DNA of 64,000 bases from Bacteroidota bacterium (GTDB taxonomy: Bacteria; Bacteroidota; Bacteroidia; Bacteroidales; VadinHA17). The translations under genes and the position numbers were made by a program. Below the pieces are notes generated by a model. The model did no database searches. It had not been told where the DNA came from and saw nothing but the letters and a program-made list of their open reading frames with translations. Below, one piece after another: positions 1-8,114 of this stretch. Location of the stretch: positions 124,001-188,000 of the forward strand of contig JAKPOU010000017.1 in assembly GCA_029547705.1 (NCBI GenBank), given 5' to 3'. Positions within the stretch are counted from its first letter, which is position 1, and each line of letters opens with the position of its first letter.

Positions 1-1845
1 ATGAAGGATTTGTATGCAGCCAGGAAATATTTCATTATCGCAATGATAGTCATTGCGTCTGCCGTGCTTGTCGTAAGACTGTTCGTCATACAGGTAGTAA
101 AGGATGTATACAGGCTTTCAGCTGATAATAATGTTCTCAGATATGTAACCCAGTATCCTGCCAGGGGACTGATCTATGACAGGAACGGGAAACTTATTGT
201 TTTTAACCAGGCAGCGTATGACCTCATGGTGATTCCGTCACAGACATCCGCAATGGATACCGCACTTTTCTGCGATGATCTGGAAATAAGCATCGAGGCA
301 TTCAGGGAGAGAATGAAGGCTGCCAGAAGTTATTCCTACAGGGCTCCTTCAATATTCCTCAAGCAGATTTCAGCTGAATCCTACGCAAGATTCCAGGAAA
401 AGATATTCATGTTTCCGGGATTCTACGTACAGTCAAGGACACTGAGGAAATATTCGAAGCCTGTTGCTGCACATATACTGGGCTATGTCAGCGAGGTTGA
501 CGAGATGCAGATAAAGAAGGACCCGTATTACAAGCCGGGCGATTATATCGGCAAGCTTGGCATTGAAGAGGCCTATGAAAAGGAATTGAGAGGCACGAAG
601 GGCGTGAAAATATTCCTGGTTGATGTCTACAGCCGTGTAAAGGGATCCTATGCCGACGGGACCATGGACACGGCAGCTGTTCAGGGAAATGATATCGTTT
701 CCAGTATTGATCTTGATCTTCAGGAATACGGTGAACGGCTGATGAAAAACAAGACAGGAAGCATTGTTGCCATCGAGCCGTCATCGGGTGAGATAATTGC
801 CCTGGTTTCGTCACCGTGCTATGATCCGGAGCTTCTCGTAGGAAGGGCCCGGTCAGAAAACTTCATGAAGCTGTCGGCAGACACCCTGCTGCCATTGTTC
901 AACAGGGCTTTCATGGCCTCATATCCCCCGGGATCAACCTTCAAGCCGGTCAACGGCCTCATTGCACTTCAGGAAAAGGTTATCGTGCCATCAACAAGCT
1001 TCTCCTGCAACAGGGGCTATCTGTTTGTAGGCTGCCATACACATTCATCCCCCCTTGACCTCAAGGGAGGAATAATGAATTCGTGCAATGCATATTTCTG
1101 CCAGACATTCAGAAGGATACTTGAAAATCCCGCATATTCATCCGTTACGGAGGCATATGAAAAATGGAGGTCATACCTTACCCAGTTCGGTTTCGGAACA
1201 AGGCTGGAAACCGAATTTGTGAATGAGCTGCCGGGCCTGATTCCTACTCCGGCATATTATGACAGGTATCACGGAAAGAACGGATGGAAGGCACTTACGG
1301 TCATTTCCCTCGCAATAGGGCAGGGCGAGATAGGAGCCACTCCCCTTCAGATGGCAAACATGACTGCAGCAATAGCCAACAGGGGATATTATATTACTCC
1401 TCATGTTGTAAGGCCTGCCGGCGGGGAAGGGGAAGCAGGCAGCCGCTACGAAACAAGGCATCATATAGAAATTGATTCTGCCAATTTCGAGGAGGTTATC
1501 CTCGGAATGGAGGCAGCTGTGAACGGAGGAGCGGGGGCAACAGCAAGGATTGCCGCACTGCCCGATGTTACCGTATGCGGGAAGACAGGCACGGTACAGA
1601 ACCCGCATGGAAAGGACCATTCCGTTTTTATTGCATTCGCACCGAAGCATGATCCTCAGATAGCCATTGCAGTGTTTGTTGAGAATTCAGGTTTTGGAGC
1701 CACCTATGCAGCTCCCGTGGCCAGCCTGATGATAGAAAAATATCTTAAAGGGGAAATATCAGCGGCATCAAAATGGAAGGAACAGAGGATGCTTGAACTG
1801 GATCTTATCGGCATGAAAAACAGGCAGCGTGATGAGGAACGTTAA
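1..1845 (+). CDS. mrdA: Penicillin-binding protein 2 (elongasome transpeptidase)
   Basis: A 614-residue peptidoglycan D,D-transpeptidase that cross-links side-wall peptidoglycan during cell elongation, anchored in the inner membrane with its catalytic domain in the periplasm. One hydrophobic helix lies at about residues 11-31. The PBP dimerisation region follows, including a GxxGLExxYxxxLRG-like stretch near residue 185. The transpeptidase motifs are all visible: SxxK as S312-TFK315, SxN as S361-C-N363 and KTG as K528-T-G530. The reading frame is open from the first base of the window, so an upstream start cannot be excluded, but the N-terminus (MKDLYAARKYF) reads like a normal PBP2 start. 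Its stop overlaps the start of rodA, as usual for this pair; mreC and mreD would be expected just left of the window. Confidence 0.95.
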   Translation: MKDLYAARKYFIIAMIVIASAVLVVRLFVIQVVKDVYRLSADNNVLRYVTQYPARGLIYDRNGKLIVFNQAAYDLMVIPSQTSAMDTALFCDDLEISIEAFRERMKAARSYSYRAPSIFLKQISAESYARFQEKIFMFPGFYVQSRTLRKYSKPVAAHILGYVSEVDEMQIKKDPYYKPGDYIGKLGIEEAYEKELRGTKGVKIFLVDVYSRVKGSYADGTMDTAAVQGNDIVSSIDLDLQEYGERLMKNKTGSIVAIEPSSGEIIALVSSPCYDPELLVGRARSENFMKLSADTLLPLFNRAFMASYPPGSTFKPVNGLIALQEKVIVPSTSFSCNRGYLFVGCHTHSSPLDLKGGIMNSCNAYFCQTFRRILENPAYSSVTEAYEKWRSYLTQFGFGTRLETEFVNELPGLIPTPAYYDRYHGKNGWKALTVISLAIGQGEIGATPLQMANMTAAIANRGYYITPHVVRPAGGEGEAGSRYETRHHIEIDSANFEEVILGMEAAVNGGAGATARIAALPDVTVCGKTGTVQNPHGKDHSVFIAFAPKHDPQIAIAVFVENSGFGATYAAPVASLMIEKYLKGEISAASKWKEQRMLELDLIGMKNRQRDEER

Positions 1846-3253
1846 CATATGGAAGCGGATAGACAAGCCCGTAGTACTTGTCTACCTCCTCATGGTCATC
1901 ATGGGATGGTTCAATATTTATGCTGCCGTGTTCAACGAAGAGCACAGGGAGATATTTGACTTTTCGCAACGTTACGGGAAACAGTTCATCTGGATCATCG
2001 CAGCCCTGGTACTGGCCGTATTGGTTATGGTTACCGATACAAGGTTTTACTTTTTCTTTTACTGGGTTATTTACGGCATCATGATCCTGATGCTGATCCT
2101 CTTATTCTTTTTCGGCAAGGAAATAAACGGCTCCAGGTCATGGTTCGAATTCGGATTTGTAAGCCTCCAGCCTTCCGAATTCGCCAAGTTTGCAACGGCC
2201 CTGGCCCTGGCCGGCTATCTCAATTACCACAGGCAGGAACTCACCAGGTTCAGGATAATACTGCCCGCACTGGGGATTATCATTCTGCCTGCCCTCCTTA
2301 CAGCTGCCCAGCCCGACATGGGGTCAACCATCGTTTTCTTTGCACTGATACTGGTGCTGTTCAGGGAAGGAATGAGCCCCTATGTCTTTGTGTCGGGTCT
2401 TTTGATGATCTTTCTTTTCTTCCTTGCCCTCCTGATGGATAATTACATGCTTGAACTGATACTGACCGGACTGGCATTTTTTCTGACCTGGCTTGTTACA
2501 AGAAAACTGAAAGTGGCTCTTGCCGGTGCGGGCATCATTGTACTTATTGCCGCACCCCTGTTCATAGTGAATCATTATCTGAATGAACCGGCTTCATATA
2601 ATGTGATTATTGTAATAACACTGCTGGTGGCGGGCCTGTTTTTTGCCTATTATATTTACCAGAAAAAAGCCCTCGGAGTACTTGTTATTTATGCTTTTCT
2701 GATTGGCAGTGTTCTGTACGTCAATACTGTTGATTTTGTGTTTGACAATTTTCTGAAACCGCATCAGAAGGAAAGGGTGGAAATCATGCTCGGATTCAAA
2801 TCAGATCCCCACGGAACGGGTTATAATCTGAACCAGTCACTTATTTCCATCGGGTCGGGAGGTTTCAGCGGCAAGGGTTTCCTGCGGGGGACCCAGACAA
2901 AATTCAAGTTTGTTCCGGCACAAAGTACCGACTTCATTTTTTGCACGGTCGGAGAGGAATGGGGATTCTTAGGTTCAGTCCTTATTGTGGGCCTTTATCT
3001 TTTTCTCATGCTGAGGCTGATCTGGCTGGCCGAGCGGCAGCGTTCGGTATTTTCGCGAACTTACGGATACGGAGTGGTATCAATTCTGTTCATTCATTTT
3101 TTCGTGAACCTTGGAATGACAATCGGACTTGTTCCGGTGATAGGAATACCTCTTCCCTTTTTCAGTTACGGGGGAAGTTCACTATGGGGTTTCACCATCC
3201 TGCTCTTTGTATTTCTGAGGCTTGATGCCAGCCGTTCGGAGCATCTGATATGA
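1832..3253 (+). CDS. rodA: Rod-shape-determining peptidoglycan polymerase RodA (SEDS family)
   Basis: A polytopic inner-membrane SEDS glycosyltransferase, about 473 residues, that polymerises lipid II in partnership with the adjacent PBP2. The protein is mostly hydrophobic helices. SEDS signatures can be read: PSEFAKFA near residue 115, QPDMGST near 160, a long periplasmic loop ending in GTGYNLNQSLISIGSGG and the C-terminal IPLPFFSYGGSS. A GTG at 1829 is directly followed by ATG at 1832; I take the ATG. The gene overlaps mrdA by 14 bases, implying translational coupling. It is somewhat longer than proteobacterial RodA because of extra membrane segments in the middle, which is common in Bacteroidota. 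Its stop codon directly abuts the stop of the convergent gene with no spacer. Confidence 0.95.
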   Translation: MRNVNIWKRIDKPVVLVYLLMVIMGWFNIYAAVFNEEHREIFDFSQRYGKQFIWIIAALVLAVLVMVTDTRFYFFFYWVIYGIMILMLILLFFFGKEINGSRSWFEFGFVSLQPSEFAKFATALALAGYLNYHRQELTRFRIILPALGIIILPALLTAAQPDMGSTIVFFALILVLFREGMSPYVFVSGLLMIFLFFLALLMDNYMLELILTGLAFFLTWLVTRKLKVALAGAGIIVLIAAPLFIVNHYLNEPASYNVIIVITLLVAGLFFAYYIYQKKALGVLVIYAFLIGSVLYVNTVDFVFDNFLKPHQKERVEIMLGFKSDPHGTGYNLNQSLISIGSGGFSGKGFLRGTQTKFKFVPAQSTDFIFCTVGEEWGFLGSVLIVGLYLFLMLRLIWLAERQRSVFSRTYGYGVVSILFIHFFVNLGMTIGLVPVIGIPLPFFSYGGSSLWGFTILLFVFLRLDASRSEHLI

Positions 3254-3865
3254 TCAGAACGGAACAGTGATCCTGTGAGAGATCTCTATCCCGAAATCAT
3301 TTTCCACGTAATCGATCAGCTGCGGAAAGAATTCCATGAAATCATCCAGCAGAGTGTAATAATTCTTCTTGAGCATGCGTATTGCAAACCTTGTCTCGTT
3401 GGGCAATGTGGTGTTCCTGCTCAGTGTCCTCAGTGTCCGACCGATACCCCTGCGGGTCTGATAAGTCTCAATCCAGTTGTTGATAATGAAAAAGGGCATC
3501 ATTTCCTTTACCTTGTCGGGAAGGATATCATAGTTATTGACCATTGCCCTGTAAAAATTATAGGTAACACTCTCCAGGGGCCTCCGTGAAAACAGGCTCC
3601 ACTCCCGTGTAAGGAAATGATCATAGATGATATCTGTGACAACACCGGCATATTTATGGTATTTCCTCGAGAAATGTATCTTGCTTCTGTGAACCACGGG
3701 ATGCCTGTCAGTAAACATATCAATATGCCTGTGCAGGATTATGCCCTTCCGTACCTGTTCGGGATATTTCAGATAATCCCTGCCCTTCACATAATCACCT
3801 ATGTAATTTCCGATGATTATTTTTTCGGAATCACCCGACAGGTATATGTGGGCCAGGACATTCAT
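3254..3865 (-). CDS. Acyl carrier protein phosphodiesterase-like protein (AcpH/DUF479 family)
   Basis: A 203-residue cytoplasmic protein of the ACP phosphodiesterase family, whose characterised members remove the 4'-phosphopantetheine arm from holo-ACP. The family-typical N-terminus (MNVLAHIYLSG) and the block GNYIGDYVKG are present, followed by GIxLHRHID, where His and Asp side chains of this HD-like fold would bind metal. The segment with DxIYDHFL is also typical. Length fits the family. It converges tail to tail with rodA and is divergent from the GTPase-like gene at 4110 across a 244-base AT-rich region. The biological substrate in Bacteroidota is not established, so I leave the symbol blank. 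Confidence 0.82.
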   Translation of the reverse strand: MNVLAHIYLSGDSEKIIIGNYIGDYVKGRDYLKYPEQVRKGIILHRHIDMFTDRHPVVHRSKIHFSRKYHKYAGVVTDIIYDHFLTREWSLFSRRPLESVTYNFYRAMVNNYDILPDKVKEMMPFFIINNWIETYQTRRGIGRTLRTLSRNTTLPNETRFAIRMLKKNYYTLLDDFMEFFPQLIDYVENDFGIEISHRITVPF

Positions 3866-3989
3866 TTATGCTTATAATAGTACAAATTATTTACGAATTT
3901 TTTCATTAAATGGTTCACTTTGCAAAGGCCCTATCAGGATTCAACCTCTTATTATAAGATATATTGTATCACAGACAGTTAAAATCTGA

Positions 3990-4012
3990 AAGTCATTTAA
4001 AAAAAATGACTT
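3990..4012. promoter_or_regulatory. AT-rich hairpin in a divergent intergenic region
   Basis: A perfect inverted repeat with 9-base arms (AAGTCATTT and AAATGACTT) around an A5 loop. It sits between the divergent genes at 3865 and 4110, about 30 bases upstream of the TACATTTG box that probably starts the plus-strand gene. Its symmetry and position suit an operator; a stray terminator is less likely because no gene ends here. Confidence 0.4.
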
Positions 4013-4041
4013 AAAATTTCGTTAATCCGCCATGCAAATTA

Positions 4042-4049
4042 TACATTTG
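4042..4049 (+). promoter_or_regulatory. -7 box TACATTTG for the cPGS-like gene
   Basis: An exact match to the Bacteroidota -7 consensus TAnnTTTG. It lies 60 bases before the ATG at 4110, giving a leader of roughly 55 bases. I see no convincing -33 TTG at the expected distance. Confidence 0.5.
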
Positions 4050-4109
4050 CTCATTCATTTTAAAATGAAAAACAGCCTGTCAATAAATTGATGATAAAAA
4101 TTATTAAAA

Positions 4110-5447
4110 ATGAAAAGAAAAAATGTAATCATAATCGGTGCTGCAGGAAGGGACTTCCATAATTTCAATACCGTTTACCGCGACAATGAGGATTATAATG
4201 TTGTGGCATTCACAGCTGCCCAGATACCTGATATTGACGGCAGGAAATATCCTTCCGGACTAGCGGGGAGGCTTTATCCCGGCGGAATACCCGTTTTTCC
4301 GGAGGAGGATCTTCCCGGGCTTATCAGGAAGTACAGCGTTGATGACTGTGTTTTCTCCTACAGTGATGTGCCCTATCAGAAGATAATGTCAACAGGTGCG
4401 GTTGTAAATGCGGCAGGAGCGAATTTCGTCATGCTGGGTCCTTCGGCGACGATGATCAGAAGTACCAAACCGGTCATTGCCGTTGGTGCGGTCAGGACCG
4501 GCTGCGGCAAGAGCCAGACATCAAGGAAGATAATAGAGATTCTGATGGCAAGGGGACTGAAGGTTGTTGCGGTCCGGCATCCAATGCCCTATGGCAACCT
4601 GATTGAGCAGAAGGTTCAGCGCTTTGCAGTCCTTGAGGATCTGGCAAAACATAAATGCACCGTTGAGGAGATGGAGGAATATGAACCCCATATTGAAAGG
4701 GGCAATGTCATATATGCCGGTGTGGATTATGAGGCTATACTCCGTGAGGCAGAGAAGGATCCTGATGGCTGCGACATCATCCTGTGGGACGGGGGCAATA
4801 ATGATTTCCCCTTTTACCGGCCCGATCTTATGATAACTGTTGCCGATCCCCACAGGCCGGGCCATGAACTGAATTACTATCCCGGTGAAGTGACCCTGCG
4901 TATGGCTGATGTTGTTGTAATAAACAAGGTTGACAGTGCTGAGCCCGGAGCAGTGGATATTGTAAGGGAAAATACATCCAGGGTCAATCCGGGAGCTGTG
5001 GTCATTGATGCCGCATCACCGATCAGGGTTGATGATCCTTCCCTGATAAGGGGCAGGAAGGTGCTTGTTGTGGAGGACGGTCCGACCCTTACACACGGGG
5101 AAATGAAAATAGGAGCCGGAATAGTTGCCGCACGGAAATTCGGTGCTGCTGAAACAATCGATCCCAGACCTTTCCTGAGCGGCAAACTGAAGGACACCTT
5201 CAGTCAGTATCCGGGCATTGGCAGTCTTCTTCCTGCAATGGGATACGGGGAGCAGCAGCTGCGCGACCTTGAGGCGACAATAAACAATACCGTCTGCGAC
5301 AGTGTTGTGATAGCAACGCCGATAGACCTTAAAAGGATAATTGATATCAGGAAGCCGGCAACGAGGGTGTACTATGAGTTACAGGAAATAGGGGATCCCA
5401 CGCTGGAACAGGTACTTGATGATTTCCTGGCAAAATCCGGCCGCTGA
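4110..5447 (+). CDS. Cyclic 2,3-diphosphoglycerate synthetase-like P-loop GTPase
   Basis: A 445-residue cytoplasmic protein resembling the cyclic 2,3-diphosphoglycerate synthetase family, first described in thermophilic methanogens, where it cyclises 2,3-diphosphoglycerate with ATP. The N-terminal third (1-120) looks like a Rossmann-type domain (VIIIGAAGRDFHNFN). A P-loop-like segment GAVRTGCGKSQ follows at 126-136, then ILWDGGNNDFPFYRPD near 227-242, and an NKVD motif as in GTPases at about residue 272. No diphosphoglycerate-producing gene is adjacent, so the family name should not be read as a proven reaction. The gene stands alone, with its own promoter-like box upstream and a strong hairpin downstream shared with the convergent kinase gene. 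Confidence 0.7.
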   Translation: MKRKNVIIIGAAGRDFHNFNTVYRDNEDYNVVAFTAAQIPDIDGRKYPSGLAGRLYPGGIPVFPEEDLPGLIRKYSVDDCVFSYSDVPYQKIMSTGAVVNAAGANFVMLGPSATMIRSTKPVIAVGAVRTGCGKSQTSRKIIEILMARGLKVVAVRHPMPYGNLIEQKVQRFAVLEDLAKHKCTVEEMEEYEPHIERGNVIYAGVDYEAILREAEKDPDGCDIILWDGGNNDFPFYRPDLMITVADPHRPGHELNYYPGEVTLRMADVVVINKVDSAEPGAVDIVRENTSRVNPGAVVIDAASPIRVDDPSLIRGRKVLVVEDGPTLTHGEMKIGAGIVAARKFGAAETIDPRPFLSGKLKDTFSQYPGIGSLLPAMGYGEQQLRDLEATINNTVCDSVVIATPIDLKRIIDIRKPATRVYYELQEIGDPTLEQVLDDFLAKSGR

Positions 5448-5453
5448 AAAACA

Positions 5454-5482
5454 GACGGTCCCGTAATGCAGGCGGGACCGTC
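5454..5482. terminator. Bidirectional hairpin terminator between convergent genes
   Basis: Perfect 10-base arms (GACGGTCCCG and CGGGACCGTC) with a 9-base loop, between the stops at 5447 and 5502. Read on the minus strand the stem is followed by TGTTTTT, a good U-tract for the PfkB kinase transcript. The plus-strand side has no clear U-run, so termination of the GTPase-like gene here is less certain. Confidence 0.75.
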
Positions 5483-5501
5483 CCTGTGAATATCTATATT
5501 T

Positions 5502-6581
5502 TCAGCGTCTTACACGGGCGTTGCCTTCCCAGATGCTCCAGATCTGTTCTTCATCCGCAGGCTGTGCATAGTCGGTAAGCATGGTTGTGGCAAGTGCACC
5601 GGAAGCCCATGCAAACTGAATCCATTTTCCGGGCTCCCAGCCTTTGAGGATTGAATAAAGCAGACCGCCCACAAATCCGTCACCGCCGCCAATCCTGTCA
5701 AGGACATTTATCCGGCGCGGCTCAATCACGTGCCAGTTGTCAGTTTCATGCACTATTGCACCCCACAGATGCTCATTGACGCTGATGACCTGACGGAGGG
5801 TGTTGCCAAAAACGGAAACACCGGGAAACGCTTTTCTGACTCTTCTTATCATTTCCTTGAAACTTTCAATCTGAGCTGCAAGATCCTTTCCGCCTTCCTC
5901 CGGTCCCTCAACACCCAGGCAGAGCTGGAAATCCTCTTCGTTTCCAACCAGTATATCGGCAATTCCCGCGATTTCCCTGAAAGTTGCGGATAATTCCTCT
6001 TCACGGTTCTTCCAGAAGGATGCCCGGTAATTCAGATCGAAAGATATCCTGGTGCCGTGTTTTTTTGCAGCACGGGCCAGTTCGAGGCAAAAATTGCTGG
6101 TTTCAGGCGACAGGGCGGCAATAAGTCCTGAAAGATGCAGTATCTGAACCCCTTCTTCACCGAAGAGCCTGGCCAGGTTGAAATCCTTGACATTCAGTGT
6201 CCGGCCCACCTCCCCGGCACGGTCATTCTGCACCCTCGGCCCCCTGGTGCCGTAACCGCTGTCGGCTATATTGAACTGGTGCCGGTAACCCCAGGGCCCC
6301 CCCTGGTCAACTTCAATACCTTCGTAGGCCATATGCCTGCTGGCAAGATTGTCCTTGATGAACCTGGCTACCGGGCTGTCTTTTACAAATGTGGTAAGAA
6401 CCTTGACAGGCAGGCCAAGATAGGATGAAACACTTGCAACATTCGACTCGGCACTGGTTGCGTGCATGTGAAAGGTATCACTGCAGTGGACGGGCTGGCC
6501 GTGAAGAGGAGTGATTCTGACCCCCATGCTCGTAGGCACCACCAGTGACCATTTGAAATCTTTTCTTAGCTCAATTCTCAT
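5502..6581 (-). CDS. PfkB-family sugar kinase, probably 2-keto-3-deoxygluconate kinase-like
   Basis: A 359-residue ribokinase-fold sugar kinase. The C-terminal PfkB signature is readable as RIGGGDGFVGGLLYS near 296-310, in which the usual GAGD anion-hole motif is GGGD; the Asp is the expected catalytic base. The middle carries the sugar-kinase SFDLNYRASFW segment (near 180-190), which is typical of 2-dehydro-3-deoxygluconokinases and related enzymes. No uronate or KDPG-aldolase gene is nearby, so the substrate is inferred only from overall resemblance. It is encoded downstream of pgi on the same strand, separated by 80 bases including a modest hairpin, and ends at a strong convergent terminator. 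Confidence 0.75.
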   Translation of the reverse strand: MRIELRKDFKWSLVVPTSMGVRITPLHGQPVHCSDTFHMHATSAESNVASVSSYLGLPVKVLTTFVKDSPVARFIKDNLASRHMAYEGIEVDQGGPWGYRHQFNIADSGYGTRGPRVQNDRAGEVGRTLNVKDFNLARLFGEEGVQILHLSGLIAALSPETSNFCLELARAAKKHGTRISFDLNYRASFWKNREEELSATFREIAGIADILVGNEEDFQLCLGVEGPEEGGKDLAAQIESFKEMIRRVRKAFPGVSVFGNTLRQVISVNEHLWGAIVHETDNWHVIEPRRINVLDRIGGGDGFVGGLLYSILKGWEPGKWIQFAWASGALATTMLTDYAQPADEEQIWSIWEGNARVRR

Positions 6582-6629
6582 AATGTAAATGGTTTAAGTT
6601 ATTTATTGATTGATTATTCTGCAACAGGA

Positions 6630-6660
6630 CAGCCGGTTCCGGCTCCGGTTTCCCCGGCTG
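6630..6660 (-). terminator. Weak hairpin after pgi
   Basis: Arms CAGCCGG and CCGGCTG with a 17-base loop lie directly downstream of the pgi stop on the minus strand. No U-tract follows, so it may only reduce read-through into the kinase gene. Confidence 0.3.
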
Positions 6661-6661
6661 C

Positions 6662-8005
6662 TTATTTCAGTCTGGCCCTGAGTTTCTTCCCTTCTTCTTC
6701 AAAGCCGGGCTTGTTCAGGAGGGCGAACATGTTTTTCTTGTAGGCTTCAACGCCGGGCTGATCAAAGGGATTCACATCAAGGATATAGCCGCTTAAGGCA
6801 CAGGCTATCTCGAAGAAATAAATCAACTGGCCGACATAGTATTCATTCAGCAGAGGGATGTTGATCCTCATAACCGGAACGTTGCCGTCATTATGGGCAA
6901 GGATGGTTCCCTCCCCGGCACTGCGGTTCACTTCAGAGAGTCTTTTGCAGGCAAGATAATTGAGCTGGTCGGAATCATCCTTCTCAGATGGTATTGTTAC
7001 TTTCTTTTCTGTTTCGTTTACCAGAAGGATTGTTTCGAAGAGAATACGCTGCCCTTCCTGGATATATTGTCCCAGTGAATGCAGGTCTGTTGTAAACTCG
7101 ACTGATGCCGGGAAAATACCCTTTCCGTCCTTTCCTTCACTTTCACCGTAAAGCTGCTTCCACCATTCCGAGAAATAGCGGAGTTTTGGCGTAAACCCGA
7201 CAAGTACCTCAACGGATCTTCCGGTCTGAAGCAACAGGTTCCGGGCTGCAGCATAGAGAAGAGCCGGATTGTTTTCAGCATTCCTGTTCTTTCTTGTTAT
7301 AAGCTCCATGTCGCGGGCTCCCTTAACCAGCTTTCTGATATCCATGCCTGCTACCGCTAATGGCAGCAGACCGACCGGACTGAGGACGGAATACCTTCCC
7401 CCCACATCATCGGGGATCACAAATGTTTCATAGCCATTAAGCTCTGCCAGCGATCTCAGTGCACCCCTGCTGCTGTCGGTGACAGCAATGATCCTGTCGG
7501 CTGCCTTCGCTTTTCCGACTTTTCTTTCAAGATGATCCTTGATGATCCTGAATGCAATAGCAGGTTCGGTTGTGGTTCCTGACTTGGAAATGACAATGAC
7601 TGAATAATTCCTGTCATCCAGGATATCGGTCAGGTCAGAAATATAATCCTCGCAGATATTCTGCCCTGCAAACAGCATCTGGTGCTGGCTGGATTTCAGC
7701 AGTGGAGCGAAGGAATGAGAGAGAGCTTCAGTCACTGCCCTGGAACCAAGGTAAGAGCCGCCGATACCGATAACCACGGTGGTATCTGAAACAGATCTGA
7801 GATGTCTGGCCCTCTTCTTAATTTCGTCAAGCTGCACCTGTATGTCTTCGGGAAGAGACAGCCATCCCAGAAAATCATTTCCGGCACCCGTTCCGCTGTT
7901 GAGGGCATCAAGATGCCTCACAGACTGTAAGGCAAGAGCTATCACCTCCTCCCAGGAGATAAAGTCTGCAGAATTCTTAAGATCAATAGATATGTGTTTT
8001 TCCAT
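6662..8005 (-). CDS. pgi: Glucose-6-phosphate isomerase
   Basis: A 447-residue cytoplasmic phosphoglucose isomerase interconverting glucose-6-phosphate and fructose-6-phosphate in glycolysis and gluconeogenesis. It belongs to the short form found in Firmicutes and Bacteroidota. Phosphate-binding motifs are plain: VIGIGGSYLGSRAV near residue 80 and VISKSGTTTEPAIAFR near 138. The PGI signature near the C-terminus includes DVNPFDQPGVEAYKKNMF. The start ATG at 8005 lies about 27 bases after the probable transcription start given by the TAACTTTG box. The gene is insulated from the upstream DUF2807 gene by a U-tract terminator that nearly abuts its promoter. Confidence 0.96.
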   Translation of the reverse strand: MEKHISIDLKNSADFISWEEVIALALQSVRHLDALNSGTGAGNDFLGWLSLPEDIQVQLDEIKKRARHLRSVSDTTVVIGIGGSYLGSRAVTEALSHSFAPLLKSSQHQMLFAGQNICEDYISDLTDILDDRNYSVIVISKSGTTTEPAIAFRIIKDHLERKVGKAKAADRIIAVTDSSRGALRSLAELNGYETFVIPDDVGGRYSVLSPVGLLPLAVAGMDIRKLVKGARDMELITRKNRNAENNPALLYAAARNLLLQTGRSVEVLVGFTPKLRYFSEWWKQLYGESEGKDGKGIFPASVEFTTDLHSLGQYIQEGQRILFETILLVNETEKKVTIPSEKDDSDQLNYLACKRLSEVNRSAGEGTILAHNDGNVPVMRINIPLLNEYYVGQLIYFFEIACALSGYILDVNPFDQPGVEAYKKNMFALLNKPGFEEEGKKLRARLK

Positions 8006-8038
8006 AATGAAAGGTTTTTGTTTGCCTCAGGATTAACG

Positions 8039-8046
8039 CAAAGTTA
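8039..8046 (-). promoter_or_regulatory. -7 box TAACTTTG for pgi
   Basis: Exact TAnnTTTG match on the minus strand, 34 bases upstream of the pgi ATG. The box touches the U-tract of the preceding terminator, so the two signals are packed end to end. Confidence 0.6.
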
Positions 8047-8083
8047 AAAAAATAACCGCCGGGAATATTCCCTGACGGTTATT
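8046..8083 (-). terminator. Rho-independent terminator of the DUF2807 gene
   Basis: On the minus strand, arms AATAACCG and CGGTTATT enclose a second palindrome (GGGAATATTCCC) and are followed at once by a run of seven T. It lies 31 bases after the stop of the DUF2807 gene. This is one of the clearest intrinsic terminators in the window. Confidence 0.85.
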
Positions 8084-8114
8084 ATAAAACCGGTATTATA
8101 TATCGGGAAGGAAG

